64,000 nucleotides of DNA from Paenibacillus graminis (GTDB lineage Bacteria; Bacillota; Bacilli; Paenibacillales; Paenibacillaceae): positions 930,001 to 994,000 of the forward strand of contig NZ_CP009287.1 of assembly GCF_000758705.1 (NCBI RefSeq), in the 5' to 3' direction. The notes under the pieces were generated by a model, which saw only the letters and a list, made by a program, of their open reading frames with translations, was not told the DNA's origin and searched no databases. Positions 16,312 to 24,418 of this stretch are shown here, in pieces (position 1 is the stretch's first letter; each line of letters starts with the position of its first letter). Position numbers and translations under genes: made by a program.

Positions 16312-16322
16312 TAACTTATTAG

Positions 16323-16353
16323 ACTGTCGAAGGTATTGTCGGCAGTTTTTTTC
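16323..16353 (+). terminator. Terminator after the MetE-like gene
   Basis: Stem ACTGTCG / CGGCAGT (one G-T pair) followed by seven T residues. From here to 16577 I see nothing else. Confidence 0.65.
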
Positions 16354-16577
16354 TGTGAACAGAAACCTGTACTTAGCATGCGGGATTTTGGTGACTTGTA
16401 CAGCAAGTTTACACTGTATGCTCAACACATGTGGAATCGTGTTCAATGTTGGGAGTACATACTGGAGACTGTAGTTTTTTTGAGATTTTTCGTGCTTATG
16501 GGTGGGGGGCCGCTTACAATTATGCTTACGGATCAGTCTCCCCCTAGAGATGAGAAAGAGCGGTGTCCTGATTTTGC

Positions 16578-18317
16578 TCAGTTGGGCAATAAGATCTCAA
16601 TTATCGTGCCTTGCCACACTTTGGATTTTACCTGGATTTCGCCGCTATGCGCTTCCACTATGGTTTTGGCAATGCTCATCCCGAGCCCGGATCCTTCCGT
16701 CGATTCATCGGAATTCGTTCCCCGGTAGTAGCGATTGAACAAATGATGCAGCGTTTCCTCGTCCATCCCTTTGCCATTATCGATTACTCGTATGCATGCC
16801 TTGTCGTTCATCCTGCCGACATAGACGTTGACGATCACGCCAGGCGAGTTGTGCTTCACGGCGTTGGACAGCAAATTGTCCATCAACCGCAGCAGCCAGG
16901 TTTCATCGGCCTGTATCAGCAAGGGACAATCCTCCCCAATGTAGTGAAACCGATACTCAGACATCATGGCGTCGTTGACGTACTTCAGTACGGAGCAGCG
17001 CACCAGCTCAACCAAGTCGATCTCCCGAAACTTCATGATCGAATCGCCCTGCTTGAGCTGATGAATCAATGAGAAGTCGGAGATCAGCTCCAGCATATAA
17101 TCCCCCTTTTCCCGGATCGTCGAGCCCATGATGCGCATCTCCTCTTGGCTCCATTGCTCAGGCAAGCTCTCCAGCATATACCCATAACCTTGAATTGTGG
17201 CCAGTGGCGTGCGCAGATCGTGGGAAATCCCTGACATCCACTCTGCTTGCGCCTTTTCCAGCCTCTCGCGTTCCTTCTCGATCTGAGCCAATTGATGAGT
17301 CATCTGATAGAAGGATTCAATCACTTCCTTATAGAGCCTGTAGCGGATGCGCATCATGCCGTTGCGGCGGAATACCTTGCGCATGTCCTTGGCGGTCAGT
17401 ACCTGGTCGTACTGTCCCCGGCCCATACGTTCGAACCAGCCTGCAAACAGAATCAGCGGCTGACCGTAGCGGTAGCCATGCCAGATGGAGATCGGCAGCG
17501 CCAAGAGCAGAATCAGAACTGTAATCCGGACGAGTCCACGCGTTGCCTTTTCCATCACAGGATGCTTCAGAGGGGCTCCCGCTGCATGGGGTGTATAGAG
17601 AATCCACGTCATTCCGCTCAGCTTGTCCCGATGGGCGACAATATTCGTGTCATAGTTGCTGGGCGATTGCTGGATGGCCAGGATATCCAGCTGTCGATAC
17701 GCCTTCTGCACATATGCTCCATCGCCGATGCCTTGTACGATATGGCTCTCGGGGTCGATCACCTGCAGATAGCTGCCGGTTTTGCGCAGCCGCCGGTCCA
17801 AGTGGGAGACCGCTTCGCTACGCACGATTCCATGCTGCCCGTAGGCATCAAACCAGGCAACGAGCTGGTCAAGGTCAGGACTAGGATAGCCCAGCATATA
17901 CAGAAGCGGGTCTTGGAAAGCAAAATTAAGCTGAGTGTATACGGCATACGTCCCAAACGTCCGTGTCTCTTGGATATCGAGCAGTTGAGCGATGGAGTAG
18001 GAGGCCGGCAGCGTATGATGCGGAGTTGTATTGACGGCGTAGATCACCTCTCCTTCGGCACTGACAACCTGCAGCCACATGCCTTTTTCCTCGATGAGCT
18101 TGTCCCACTCGGGGGAGATCTGAATCTTCCCGTCCTTGTAATGAGCTTCTTGAGCGATCTGTTGCAGGACGCCAACCGGAAAGTTCCGGCGTATCTCATT
18201 ACTCGTCATGTTCTGGAAAAACAAGATGCAGGCAACCAGAGTAATAGCAACCATAAGCAGGGCATAAAAAATCAATTGATACGTGAAGTGAAAGGCCATG
18301 CGCTGTTCGATCTTCAT
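16578..18317 (-). CDS. Membrane sensor histidine kinase
   Basis: 579 residues. Transmembrane helices at about 12-34 and 262-282 flank a ~225-residue extracytoplasmic sensor domain I cannot name. The cytoplasmic part has H-box SGISHDLRTPL (H366), N-box NLLSNAVKHN, G1 DNGKGM and G2 GSGLGM, all intact. Its start ATG overlaps the stop of the response regulator gene by 4 bases, so the pair forms one operon. The signal is unknown. A truncated secreted-protein remnant lies just beyond the divergent promoter region and may once have been the target gene. Confidence 0.93.
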   Translation of the reverse strand: MKIEQRMAFHFTYQLIFYALLMVAITLVACILFFQNMTSNEIRRNFPVGVLQQIAQEAHYKDGKIQISPEWDKLIEEKGMWLQVVSAEGEVIYAVNTTPHHTLPASYSIAQLLDIQETRTFGTYAVYTQLNFAFQDPLLYMLGYPSPDLDQLVAWFDAYGQHGIVRSEAVSHLDRRLRKTGSYLQVIDPESHIVQGIGDGAYVQKAYRQLDILAIQQSPSNYDTNIVAHRDKLSGMTWILYTPHAAGAPLKHPVMEKATRGLVRITVLILLLALPISIWHGYRYGQPLILFAGWFERMGRGQYDQVLTAKDMRKVFRRNGMMRIRYRLYKEVIESFYQMTHQLAQIEKERERLEKAQAEWMSGISHDLRTPLATIQGYGYMLESLPEQWSQEEMRIMGSTIREKGDYMLELISDFSLIHQLKQGDSIMKFREIDLVELVRCSVLKYVNDAMMSEYRFHYIGEDCPLLIQADETWLLRLMDNLLSNAVKHNSPGVIVNVYVGRMNDKACIRVIDNGKGMDEETLHHLFNRYYRGTNSDESTEGSGLGMSIAKTIVEAHSGEIQVKSKVWQGTIIEILLPN

Positions 18318-19048
18318 CGCTCCTGCGGCTCCTTCACCAGCTTGTAGCCAAGCCCGCGTACGGTAAGCAGCAGCTTCGGATTACCGGGGTCGGTCTCGAT
18401 CCGCTCTCGGATGCGCCGGATATGCACCATTACCGTCGAATCATCGCCCTGTCCGTTAATCCCCCAAACCTTGTCGTAGAGCTGTGTTTTGGAAAATACG
18501 ATGCCGGGAAACTTACAGAAGTGCAGCAGCAGCTGGAACACCTGCGCGGGGCAAGGAACGGGCTGTCCCTCCACGATTAGTTCGCCCTCCATCTCGTTGA
18601 CGGTGAAGCGGCCAAACCGATAAATCCCCGGATCGGGCCGTGTCGCCGGACTGGACGTCGAGGTTTCTGACTCCAGTCGGCGTATGCGTGCCTGAATTCT
18701 TGCGGCCACCTCCAGAGGATTGAAGGGCTTCGTGATATAATCGTCCCCGCCCATAGCGAAGCCTCGCAGGACATCGAGATCGGAAGCCTTGGCCGTCAGA
18801 AACAAAATATGCGGATTCCCGTATTTGCGGAGCTTGGAGCAGAGCTCCAGGCCGCTGCCGTCGGGGAGCATGATGTCGAGCAGGAGGATATGGGGGGCTT
18901 CACGCTTCGCTAAATCGAGAGCTTCTGCACAGGTGGAAGCCACGTACAGCTGATGAAACCCTTCCCTGCGAAGCACCATTTGCAGCATCGTGACAATCGA
19001 ATGCTCGTCGTCGACGATTGCGATTTTAAAATCGGATAGACTTGTCAT
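18314..19048 (-). CDS. OmpR-family response regulator
   Basis: 244 residues from ATG 19048 (MTSLSDFKIAIVDDE). The frame extends to 19081, but the receiver domain begins right after ATG 19048; an RBS for either start is weak. The receiver domain has the acidic pair DDE at 13-15, phospho-acceptor D58 in LLLDIMLPDG and the conserved lysine in ITKPFNPLEVAARI. The C-terminal winged helix ends TVRGLGYKLVKEP, the usual OmpR/PhoB signature. It is paired with the kinase encoded downstream. Upstream lies a perfect 16-bp inverted repeat that could be its binding site. Confidence 0.93.
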   Translation of the reverse strand: MTSLSDFKIAIVDDEHSIVTMLQMVLRREGFHQLYVASTCAEALDLAKREAPHILLLDIMLPDGSGLELCSKLRKYGNPHILFLTAKASDLDVLRGFAMGGDDYITKPFNPLEVAARIQARIRRLESETSTSSPATRPDPGIYRFGRFTVNEMEGELIVEGQPVPCPAQVFQLLLHFCKFPGIVFSKTQLYDKVWGINGQGDDSTVMVHIRRIRERIETDPGNPKLLLTVRGLGYKLVKEPQER

Positions 19049-19084
19049 TGTTTTCACCCGTTTCCATAGTAGCATAATCACTTT

Positions 19085-19147
19085 AACAGAACCTAAACGG
19101 CGGGAGCGAAATTAAGCTGATGTTTGTCTATCCGTTTAGGTTCTGTT
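19085..19147. repeat. Perfect 16-bp inverted repeat between divergent genes
   Basis: Arms AACAGAACCTAAACGG (19085-19100) and CCGTTTAGGTTCTGTT (19132-19147) are exact reverse complements separated by 31 bases. They lie in the promoter region between the response regulator gene and a leftward-decayed secreted-protein gene. An operator pair for the regulator is the simplest reading; a small mobile-element end is an alternative. Confidence 0.7.
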
Positions 19148-19206
19148 TCATTGGGGCTGGTAGGATAGGGGTGAGAAAGCTATTCGAACATACAAAGGAT
19201 TGGTTT

Positions 19207-19370
19207 ATGAGAAGATCGTCCCTAGTCACCGCCGCTCTTGTTGTATTCATTCGTTCTCCGCCTCGGCTTCGTCGAACCAGCCAGCGGTCAATAGCAAGTC
19301 TACCGGGGTCAAGCCGCCTTTGGACAAACCCGTTTGGGAGCTCATCCGAAAGAGGCCGGTTGGGGCCTGA
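19207..19370 (+). pseudogene. Remnant of a secreted protein gene
   Basis: Frame 1 gives a signal-peptide-like start, MRRSSLVTAALVVFI. After a one-base shift, frame 3 continues SFSASASSNQPAVNSKSTGV then KPPLDKPVWELIRKRPVGA to a stop at 19368. This reads as a signal sequence plus the first residues of an exported protein, now frameshifted and truncated. The product family cannot be identified. Confidence 0.45.
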
Positions 19371-19429
19371 AGCGGAAAACAGCAACAAAAATATTACCAT
19401 ATAGCCAGGCCAATTGAGGAGGATAATTT

Positions 19430-19741
19430 ATGATTATAACCACTACATCAACTATTGAAGGTTCCCCGATAAGGCAGTATCTGGGCATTGCCACCGGTGA
19501 AGTCATTATAGGAGCCAACGTATTCAGAGACTTTAAGGCTTCGATTACCGACCTCGTAGGGGGGCGCTCGGGCGCTTACGAAGGCAAGCTTCAGGAAGCA
19601 AGAGATACGGCATTTGCTGAGATGACTCAGAAAGCTTCAGGGATGGGAGCTAATATGATTGTCGGAGTCGACATTGATTATGAAGTCATTCGCGATGGCA
19701 TGCTGATGGTCGCCGTAAGCGGGACGGCTGTGATCGTTTAA
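19430..19741 (+). CDS. YbjQ/UPF0145 family protein
   Basis: 103 residues, the usual length for this family. The typical pattern is present: TTTSTIEG near the start, [24 protein letters not shown] and [14 protein letters not shown]. Members form small cytoplasmic pentamers and were annotated as putative heavy-metal binding; no confirmed function is known to me. The RBS is gaggagg 7 bases before ATG 19430. It appears to stand alone. Confidence 0.9.
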   Translation: MIITTTSTIEGSPIRQYLGIATGEVIIGANVFRDFKASITDLVGGRSGAYEGKLQEARDTAFAEMTQKASGMGANMIVGVDIDYEVIRDGMLMVAVSGTAVIV

Positions 19742-19798
19742 CACCACGATGTTTGCCTGTTGTCTGGATGACACGTTGCTTGACTTCATCCACCGCAG

Positions 19799-19966
19799 CT
19801 AGCGTATAGGTGATACGATGGTCTGCTTCAGTTGTTCTTGCTGTTCCTTCGTCAGTCGCAAATATTTATAGACCGTTCGTTCCGTTCTGCCGATAATCTC
19901 TGAAATCTCTAGCGTAGGTTGAAGTTCTTTATTCGACAATGTGGAAATGAATTCCTTTAGTTCAAC
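19799..19966 (-). pseudogene. Remnant of a helix-turn-helix protein
   Basis: The minus strand is open without a start codon and encodes FISTLSNKELQPTLEISEII then GRTERTVYKYLRLTKEQQEQ before a stop at 19799. The part EISEIIGRTERTVYKYLRL looks like the C-terminal helix-turn-helix of a recombinase or transposon-linked regulator. The upstream part is missing after an in-frame stop. It is probably debris of a lost mobile element. Confidence 0.4.
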
Positions 19967-20021
19967 TTATATACTAAATAGGTCGTTATCTACGCATAAC
20001 GATGCAAGGAGGTGTATACCC

Positions 20022-20753
20022 GTGAAAAATGTTCAAAAATTGTCTGAAACTGAAAAGGAACGCATGGAGGTAATTAGCCCTTCCAAGTCCACTATGCCCC
20101 AAGCCCGGCCTGGCTGGCCTGAGATCCTAACTGCACTGGCTCTCTATCTGATCGGCATTGTTATGCTCGGTCTTTGGATGTCGCAAATCCCTGACGAGCA
20201 AGCCATCTTACGAATTAACATCGGGGGTGTAGGCAATGGTCTCGTTGGCCTCGCCGCCTTGTTCGCAGCCTACGCCCTGCGGGTTCGCGATCTGCGCGCT
20301 TTCGGTTTCCGGGTACCCGAACGGAAATGGCTGCTTGTGGGGGCCGCCCTCGGTGTTGCCGCGTTCGGCGGATGCTTCATTATAGAGGGGGTGTATTTTC
20401 ACTTCATTACCGAACCGAACAACCAAGCGGACTTCCAGACGGCGGCGCAAGGCGGCGCGCTCTCACTCTTGGTTCTGATTATCACTGGCGCCATCCTCAC
20501 GCCGCTCGGCGAGGAGTTTGTATTCCGTGGCGTTATTGCCAATGCGCTGAACCGTTACGGAGCATGGGCTGGCGTGGTCGGCAGCGCTGCGATCTTCGCC
20601 GTCGTCCATGGGTTCAACGTCATCCTGTTCGACGCATTCATGGTCGGTATCCTGAATGGTATACTGTTCCGTAAGACGGGTTCCATCTGGCCCGGGGTCG
20701 TGGTGCATATCGTGTATAACGGCCTCAATCTTCTCTACTATTCTACGCTATAG
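20022..20753 (+). CDS. CPBP-family intramembrane metalloprotease (CAAX/Abi type)
   Basis: 243 residues from GTG 20022, which follows a perfect AAGGAGGTG; the upstream ATG at 19941 lacks an RBS. Several transmembrane helices are visible from residue ~30 on. The three CPBP motifs are present: EEFVFRGVIANAL (catalytic Glu pair and Arg), FAVVHGFN (His) and HIVYNGLNLL (His/Asn). These membrane glutamic proteases act as CAAX-type prenyl-protein proteases in eukaryotes; in Bacillales and lactic acid bacteria some give bacteriocin self-immunity. No bacteriocin genes are adjacent, so the substrate is unknown. Confidence 0.9.
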   Translation: MKNVQKLSETEKERMEVISPSKSTMPQARPGWPEILTALALYLIGIVMLGLWMSQIPDEQAILRINIGGVGNGLVGLAALFAAYALRVRDLRAFGFRVPERKWLLVGAALGVAAFGGCFIIEGVYFHFITEPNNQADFQTAAQGGALSLLVLIITGAILTPLGEEFVFRGVIANALNRYGAWAGVVGSAAIFAVVHGFNVILFDAFMVGILNGILFRKTGSIWPGVVVHIVYNGLNLLYYSTL

Positions 20754-20900
20754 ATCTAATTTCATGAGACACCGTGGCAGAGACAAACAGCTCGGTCAGC
20801 TGCGCGCGACCGTGGCTGTCTATGATCGTAGCGTTTTAGCATAGTGCTCATCATCGTCGGGCGTGGCCCGCCATATACCGCCGTTCAAGGGAGTCAGATT

Positions 20901-21135
20901 GAGCATCAATCTGAGCTTGAGAGTGCTTTTGAAGAAGAGAGCAAGGCTTTTCAGGCGTTGTTTGTCTCCATGGACATTGCACGTAAGCCAGAGTTTGAGG
21001 ATTGGTAGGATAAGCTTCAATTGAAGCAAGCCGTTCTTTATGAACGCCTATATCTACAAGGACTTAAGGATGGCGTGGAGCTTGCAAATGGCCTTTTCTG
21101 CCCCTTCAGTTCTCTCGGACAAAGACATGTTCTGA
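20901..21135 (+). pseudogene. Decayed copy of the Spo0E-like gene at 6462-6959
   Basis: The translation FEEESKAFQALFVSMDIARK matches the C-terminal half of the gene at 6462 almost residue for residue. It is broken by an in-frame TAG (EDW-stop-DKL) and, near the end, by a frameshift after LKDGVELANG, before the conserved tail APSVLSD. The N-terminal, Spo0E-like half is missing. A terminator follows, as in the intact copy. Confidence 0.85.
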
Positions 21136-21155
21136 AAATATTTAACAAGCAACCC

Positions 21156-21187
21156 CGCTTCAGAGACTCTCTCTGAGGCGTTTTTTT
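21156..21187 (+). terminator. Terminator after the Spo0E-like pseudogene
   Basis: Stem CGCTTCAGAGA / TCTCTGAGGCG (one G-T pair) with a 3-base loop, then seven T residues. Confidence 0.75.
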
Positions 21188-21361
21188 GTCCTGTGAAGTT
21201 ATGACGGGTTGTCACTCGGCTTTATGACAAGGCTTCTGTTAGGTTGGGGAGGTCCCGGATCAGCCCGCAATACATGAAAGGAGTGGGATTAACCAGATTA
21301 GCGGGTATTTTGCTGTCGGTTCGGCACATTCATCCAGGCATTCAAAACAGGAGGCAGTGTA

Positions 21362-23371
21362 ATGCATATTCGCACAATCGTATGTCGGAAGGTTCTTTTA
21401 CCCGTATTCAGCAGTTTGCTCATAGCTTCGTTTGTCCCGCAGCCGATGGCATCTGCATCCGCCCTTAAACCACAAACCACCGGGGTAATGGGAGCGAAGG
21501 AAGCGGAAGCTTTTGCCGACCAATTCTTCAATCAGCCGCAAATTAGGAAGCAGCTTGCAGGGGCAGCCGTTGTTCTAGTCAAGAATGATCAGGTTTTGCT
21601 TGAAAAAGGCTATGGCTACGCTGATCTCAGCAGTAAGCAGCCCATTGATCCGGAAAAGACTGTTTTCCGTGTAGCTTCCATTTCCAAATTATTCACCGCA
21701 ACAGCGGTCATGCAGCTGGCTGAACAGGGGACTATTGATTTACATGCTGATCTCCAGACTTATCTGGGAGACTTGAACATTGTCAACAAAACCAATAAAA
21801 CGCTCACTATGGAGCATCTGTTGACCCATACCTCCGGATTTGATTATACGGATAGCGCCGGCGGCTCAGCACAAGAGATTCCCAACAAGCAGTTCATTAA
21901 GGAAAATGTACCCACCATTGTCCGGGAGCCCGGTGAAGCTTACCGGTACGATAACTATGCCTTTAATTTGCAGGGGTATATCGTGGAGCGGTTGGCGGGT
22001 GTTCCGTTTACCCAATATGTGCAGGAGCATATTTTCAAGCCGCTTGGCATGGGGAGCAGCAGTTTTAAGCTGACGCCCGGGCTGCGGAAGAATCTGGCTG
22101 TACCCTATACAGCCCAAAAAGACCCGATCCCCGAATATCCGTCCAGGCCCGCCGAGTCACCGGATGGCGGCATGTTTTCAACCGGAAGGGACATGGCCCA
22201 GTTTATGATTGCGCAGTTGAATGGCGGACAGCTCGCAGGGGCTAGGATTCTGAGCAGGGATTCGGTTCTGGATATGCAGCAGATTCACCATCAGATTCAT
22301 CCGCAGGTCCCTGGCACGGGCTATGGTTTTGAATCCTTTTATCAGAATAGCTACAACGGCCAGCGGGTCATTGGTAAGGGCGGGGATTTGCCGGGGTATC
22401 ACTCCTGGATGTGGCTTATGCCGGAACAGAAGGTAGGCGGTTTTGTTATTTTTAACAGTGACGGCCCGGATTTGCGGGAGGAGTTCTTCAAAGCTTTTAT
22501 GGATCATTATTATCCCGGGTCACCAACAACCGCTTCCACTACAGACACATCCCAGGCGGAGCTGGGCCAGCTGACCGGTATCTATCAGGATCTGCGGCTT
22601 CCATTCTGGATTCTTCAGGTTTCCGCTACGGATGATGGCAAGTTGACAATCAAGGACCCTTATGGGTCGCATATCCTCCGGGAAATAGCTCCCTTGTTGT
22701 TTGAAGATGAGCTTGGGAATAAGGCGGCCTTCAAGGTCAATTCCAACGGTACCCCATATGCCTTTTACAATAAGATGGATAGCTGGGCAAAAAAAGCTCC
22801 TGAACCCCATGGATATACGGATGTGGGGAATGAGCATCCTTATGCGTCATGGATTCATGAAGCCGGTCAGCTCGGTGTATTGGCTTCGGATGGGGAGAAC
22901 GCTTTTCATCCGGACCAGGAAATGACCCGGGCAGAGTTTATTTCGGGGCTTATGCATTTGACGGGGGTAGCCCCATCCCAAAGCACGCCGTTAACGAGTG
23001 ATCCCCAAGAGAAAAAATATTTGGGCTATGTGCAGAAAGCCATCGAGCTGGGCCTTGTGCAGGGGTGCGGACCGGAACAGAGCTTTGCTGTCACTGCGGA
23101 TATTACTCGGCAGGAGGCCGCTGTCTTGATGTGGCGGGCGGCGATGATCGCCGGAGTGAATATGACCCAGTCATCCGGGATCAAGCTTGCGGGGGACACG
23201 GCGCCTTGGGCCGTGGAGGCCGTGAAGTATATAGTGAATAACGGCATGTACGGGCCGGAGATTGCACTCAATTCCGCCGGAGCCTTGGACTACCGGTCAA
23301 CCGAACCCCTTTTACGGCAGGAAGCTGCCGCATTGCTGAGCCTGTTTTGCAATCGGCTGTCCGTGAAATGA
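21362..23371 (+). CDS. Secreted beta-lactamase-family serine hydrolase fused to S-layer homology domains
   Basis: 669 residues with an RBS (caggaggcag) before ATG 21362. A signal peptide covers about 1-33 (cleavage near MASASA). Residues ~45-400 form a class C beta-lactamase/DD-peptidase-type domain with S106-x2-K109 (VASISKLF) and the YDN motif (Y196-N198). A linker domain follows. From about 475, roughly three SLH repeats (YTDVGNEHPYASWIHEAGQL, FHPDQEMTRAEFISGL, ITRQEAAVLMWRA) should anchor the enzyme to secondary cell-wall polymer. It probably acts on peptidoglycan stem peptides or other D-amino-acid amides or esters at the cell surface. Antibiotic hydrolysis is not implied. A terminator follows at 23503. 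Confidence 0.9.
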   Translation: MHIRTIVCRKVLLPVFSSLLIASFVPQPMASASALKPQTTGVMGAKEAEAFADQFFNQPQIRKQLAGAAVVLVKNDQVLLEKGYGYADLSSKQPIDPEKTVFRVASISKLFTATAVMQLAEQGTIDLHADLQTYLGDLNIVNKTNKTLTMEHLLTHTSGFDYTDSAGGSAQEIPNKQFIKENVPTIVREPGEAYRYDNYAFNLQGYIVERLAGVPFTQYVQEHIFKPLGMGSSSFKLTPGLRKNLAVPYTAQKDPIPEYPSRPAESPDGGMFSTGRDMAQFMIAQLNGGQLAGARILSRDSVLDMQQIHHQIHPQVPGTGYGFESFYQNSYNGQRVIGKGGDLPGYHSWMWLMPEQKVGGFVIFNSDGPDLREEFFKAFMDHYYPGSPTTASTTDTSQAELGQLTGIYQDLRLPFWILQVSATDDGKLTIKDPYGSHILREIAPLLFEDELGNKAAFKVNSNGTPYAFYNKMDSWAKKAPEPHGYTDVGNEHPYASWIHEAGQLGVLASDGENAFHPDQEMTRAEFISGLMHLTGVAPSQSTPLTSDPQEKKYLGYVQKAIELGLVQGCGPEQSFAVTADITRQEAAVLMWRAAMIAGVNMTQSSGIKLAGDTAPWAVEAVKYIVNNGMYGPEIALNSAGALDYRSTEPLLRQEAAALLSLFCNRLSVK

Positions 23372-23502
23372 AATTGCGGTGCCTGGGTATCCGGCAGCCT
23401 TCGAATAGGAATTTCAACGGTATGAGGAATAACGCAGCCGCAGGCATGTGGAGTGCTTAACGCTTTTGGTGCGGAGCAGAATTGCAGAGAAGTAACATCG
23501 AA

Positions 23503-23526
23503 AACCCTTCTAGTGAAGGGTTTTTA
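23503..23526 (+). terminator. Terminator after the serine hydrolase gene
   Basis: Stem AACCCTTC / GAAGGGTT with 4-base loop tagt and a following T-run. Confidence 0.75.
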
Positions 23527-23574
23527 TACATTTATTCTGATAAGGCGATAGTATTGAGGCGAGATTCCTGACGT

Positions 23575-23629
23575 TTGACAAATCCCTATTTCTGCATTAC
23601 TCTAATAACGAATAACTCATTCATTATTA
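23575..23629 (+). promoter_or_regulatory. Promoter and operator of the tetR gene
   Basis: -35 TTGACA (23575-23580), 17-bp spacer, -10 TACTCT (23598-23603). An imperfect palindrome covers the start region: TAATAACGAAT, 5 bases, ATTCATTATTA (23603-23629), one mismatch. A near-identical site lies before the amidohydrolase gene at 24360-24386. Confidence 0.65.
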
Positions 23630-23642
23630 AGGAGCGCCCGCC

Positions 23643-24251
23643 ATGCAAGCGAAGAAAGACGAAGTGAAGAGGGATATCGAATCCGCTGCTTTGAAGGTGT
23701 TTTTCCGCAAAGGCTTTGCGGATGCCAAGATGAACGATATTGCCGATGAAATCCAGATTTCGGTCGGGAATATTTATACTTATTTTAAAAATAAACAGGA
23801 ATTATTCTATGCCGTGGTTCCGCCGTCATTGGTGGAGTATTTGAAGAATGTGCTGGTGGAGAGCATCCGTCTGGATAACCAGACTTTTTTTGACCGGGGG
23901 AGTAATGACAAGCAATCGGCCATCGTCCAGGAGCAAATGAACCTGTTAACCCAGTACAGCATGCAGATCGTCATTATTTTCGAAAAGAATAAAGGAACGG
24001 TCTACAGCAATGCCAAAAACGAGCTGATTGAGCTGATGATCGAAACCAAAAAGCCTTATATAAAGGATCATTATAAAAGATATGAAATCGGCACCGAGGA
24101 AAATATGATTCTGCTGAGCATTATCGCGGGCAATGTCATCAATATGATTCTGGATTTATTGAAGCGGGAGATGGGCGCCGATAGCCGGAGACGGATTTTT
24201 GAGGCCATGCGTTTATACTGGCTGCATGGACTAACAGGGATAAATGAGTAA
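23643..24251 (+). CDS. TetR/AcrR-family transcriptional regulator
   Basis: 202 residues. The N-terminal helix-turn-helix domain (about 8-55) reads ALKVFFRKGFADAKMNDIAD and ISVGNIYTYFKNKQELFYAV, typical TetR. The C-terminal ligand-binding part is helical and unassigned. RBS aaggagcg. The promoter carries a palindrome, so autoregulation is likely. The same palindrome precedes the downstream amidohydrolase gene, making that the probable regulated target. The inducer is unknown. Confidence 0.92.
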   Translation: MQAKKDEVKRDIESAALKVFFRKGFADAKMNDIADEIQISVGNIYTYFKNKQELFYAVVPPSLVEYLKNVLVESIRLDNQTFFDRGSNDKQSAIVQEQMNLLTQYSMQIVIIFEKNKGTVYSNAKNELIELMIETKKPYIKDHYKRYEIGTEENMILLSIIAGNVINMILDLLKREMGADSRRRIFEAMRLYWLHGLTGINE

Positions 24252-24359
24252 CGCCGTTAGGCGTAAATCGGACTGGAGCTGGGGCGCAGCGTTGCAATAG
24301 AGGGGCGATCCAGCGGATATGCACAAGTTGCATCTGCGAGAGTCCCTATTTTTTTGGGC

Positions 24360-24386
24360 TAATAATGAATTTGTAATTCAATATTG
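24360..24386 (+). promoter_or_regulatory. Probable TetR operator before the amidohydrolase gene
   Basis: TAATAATGAAT, 5 bases (ttgta), ATTCAATATTG: same half-sites and spacing as the tetR operator, with 2 mismatches in the right arm. Confidence 0.6.
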
Positions 24387-24418
24387 AATAGTGTGATTAT
24401 GCGGAGGAGGAAGAAACG

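Noticed and set aside
17247..18347. 366-residue plus-strand ORF opposite the histidine kinase
   Set aside because: It is the antisense of a clear kinase gene with all motifs and has no RBS or family pattern.
19799..19966. Complete recombinase or transposase gene
   Set aside because: Only a helix-turn-helix-like piece without start codon remains; no catalytic domain or terminal inverted repeats are nearby.
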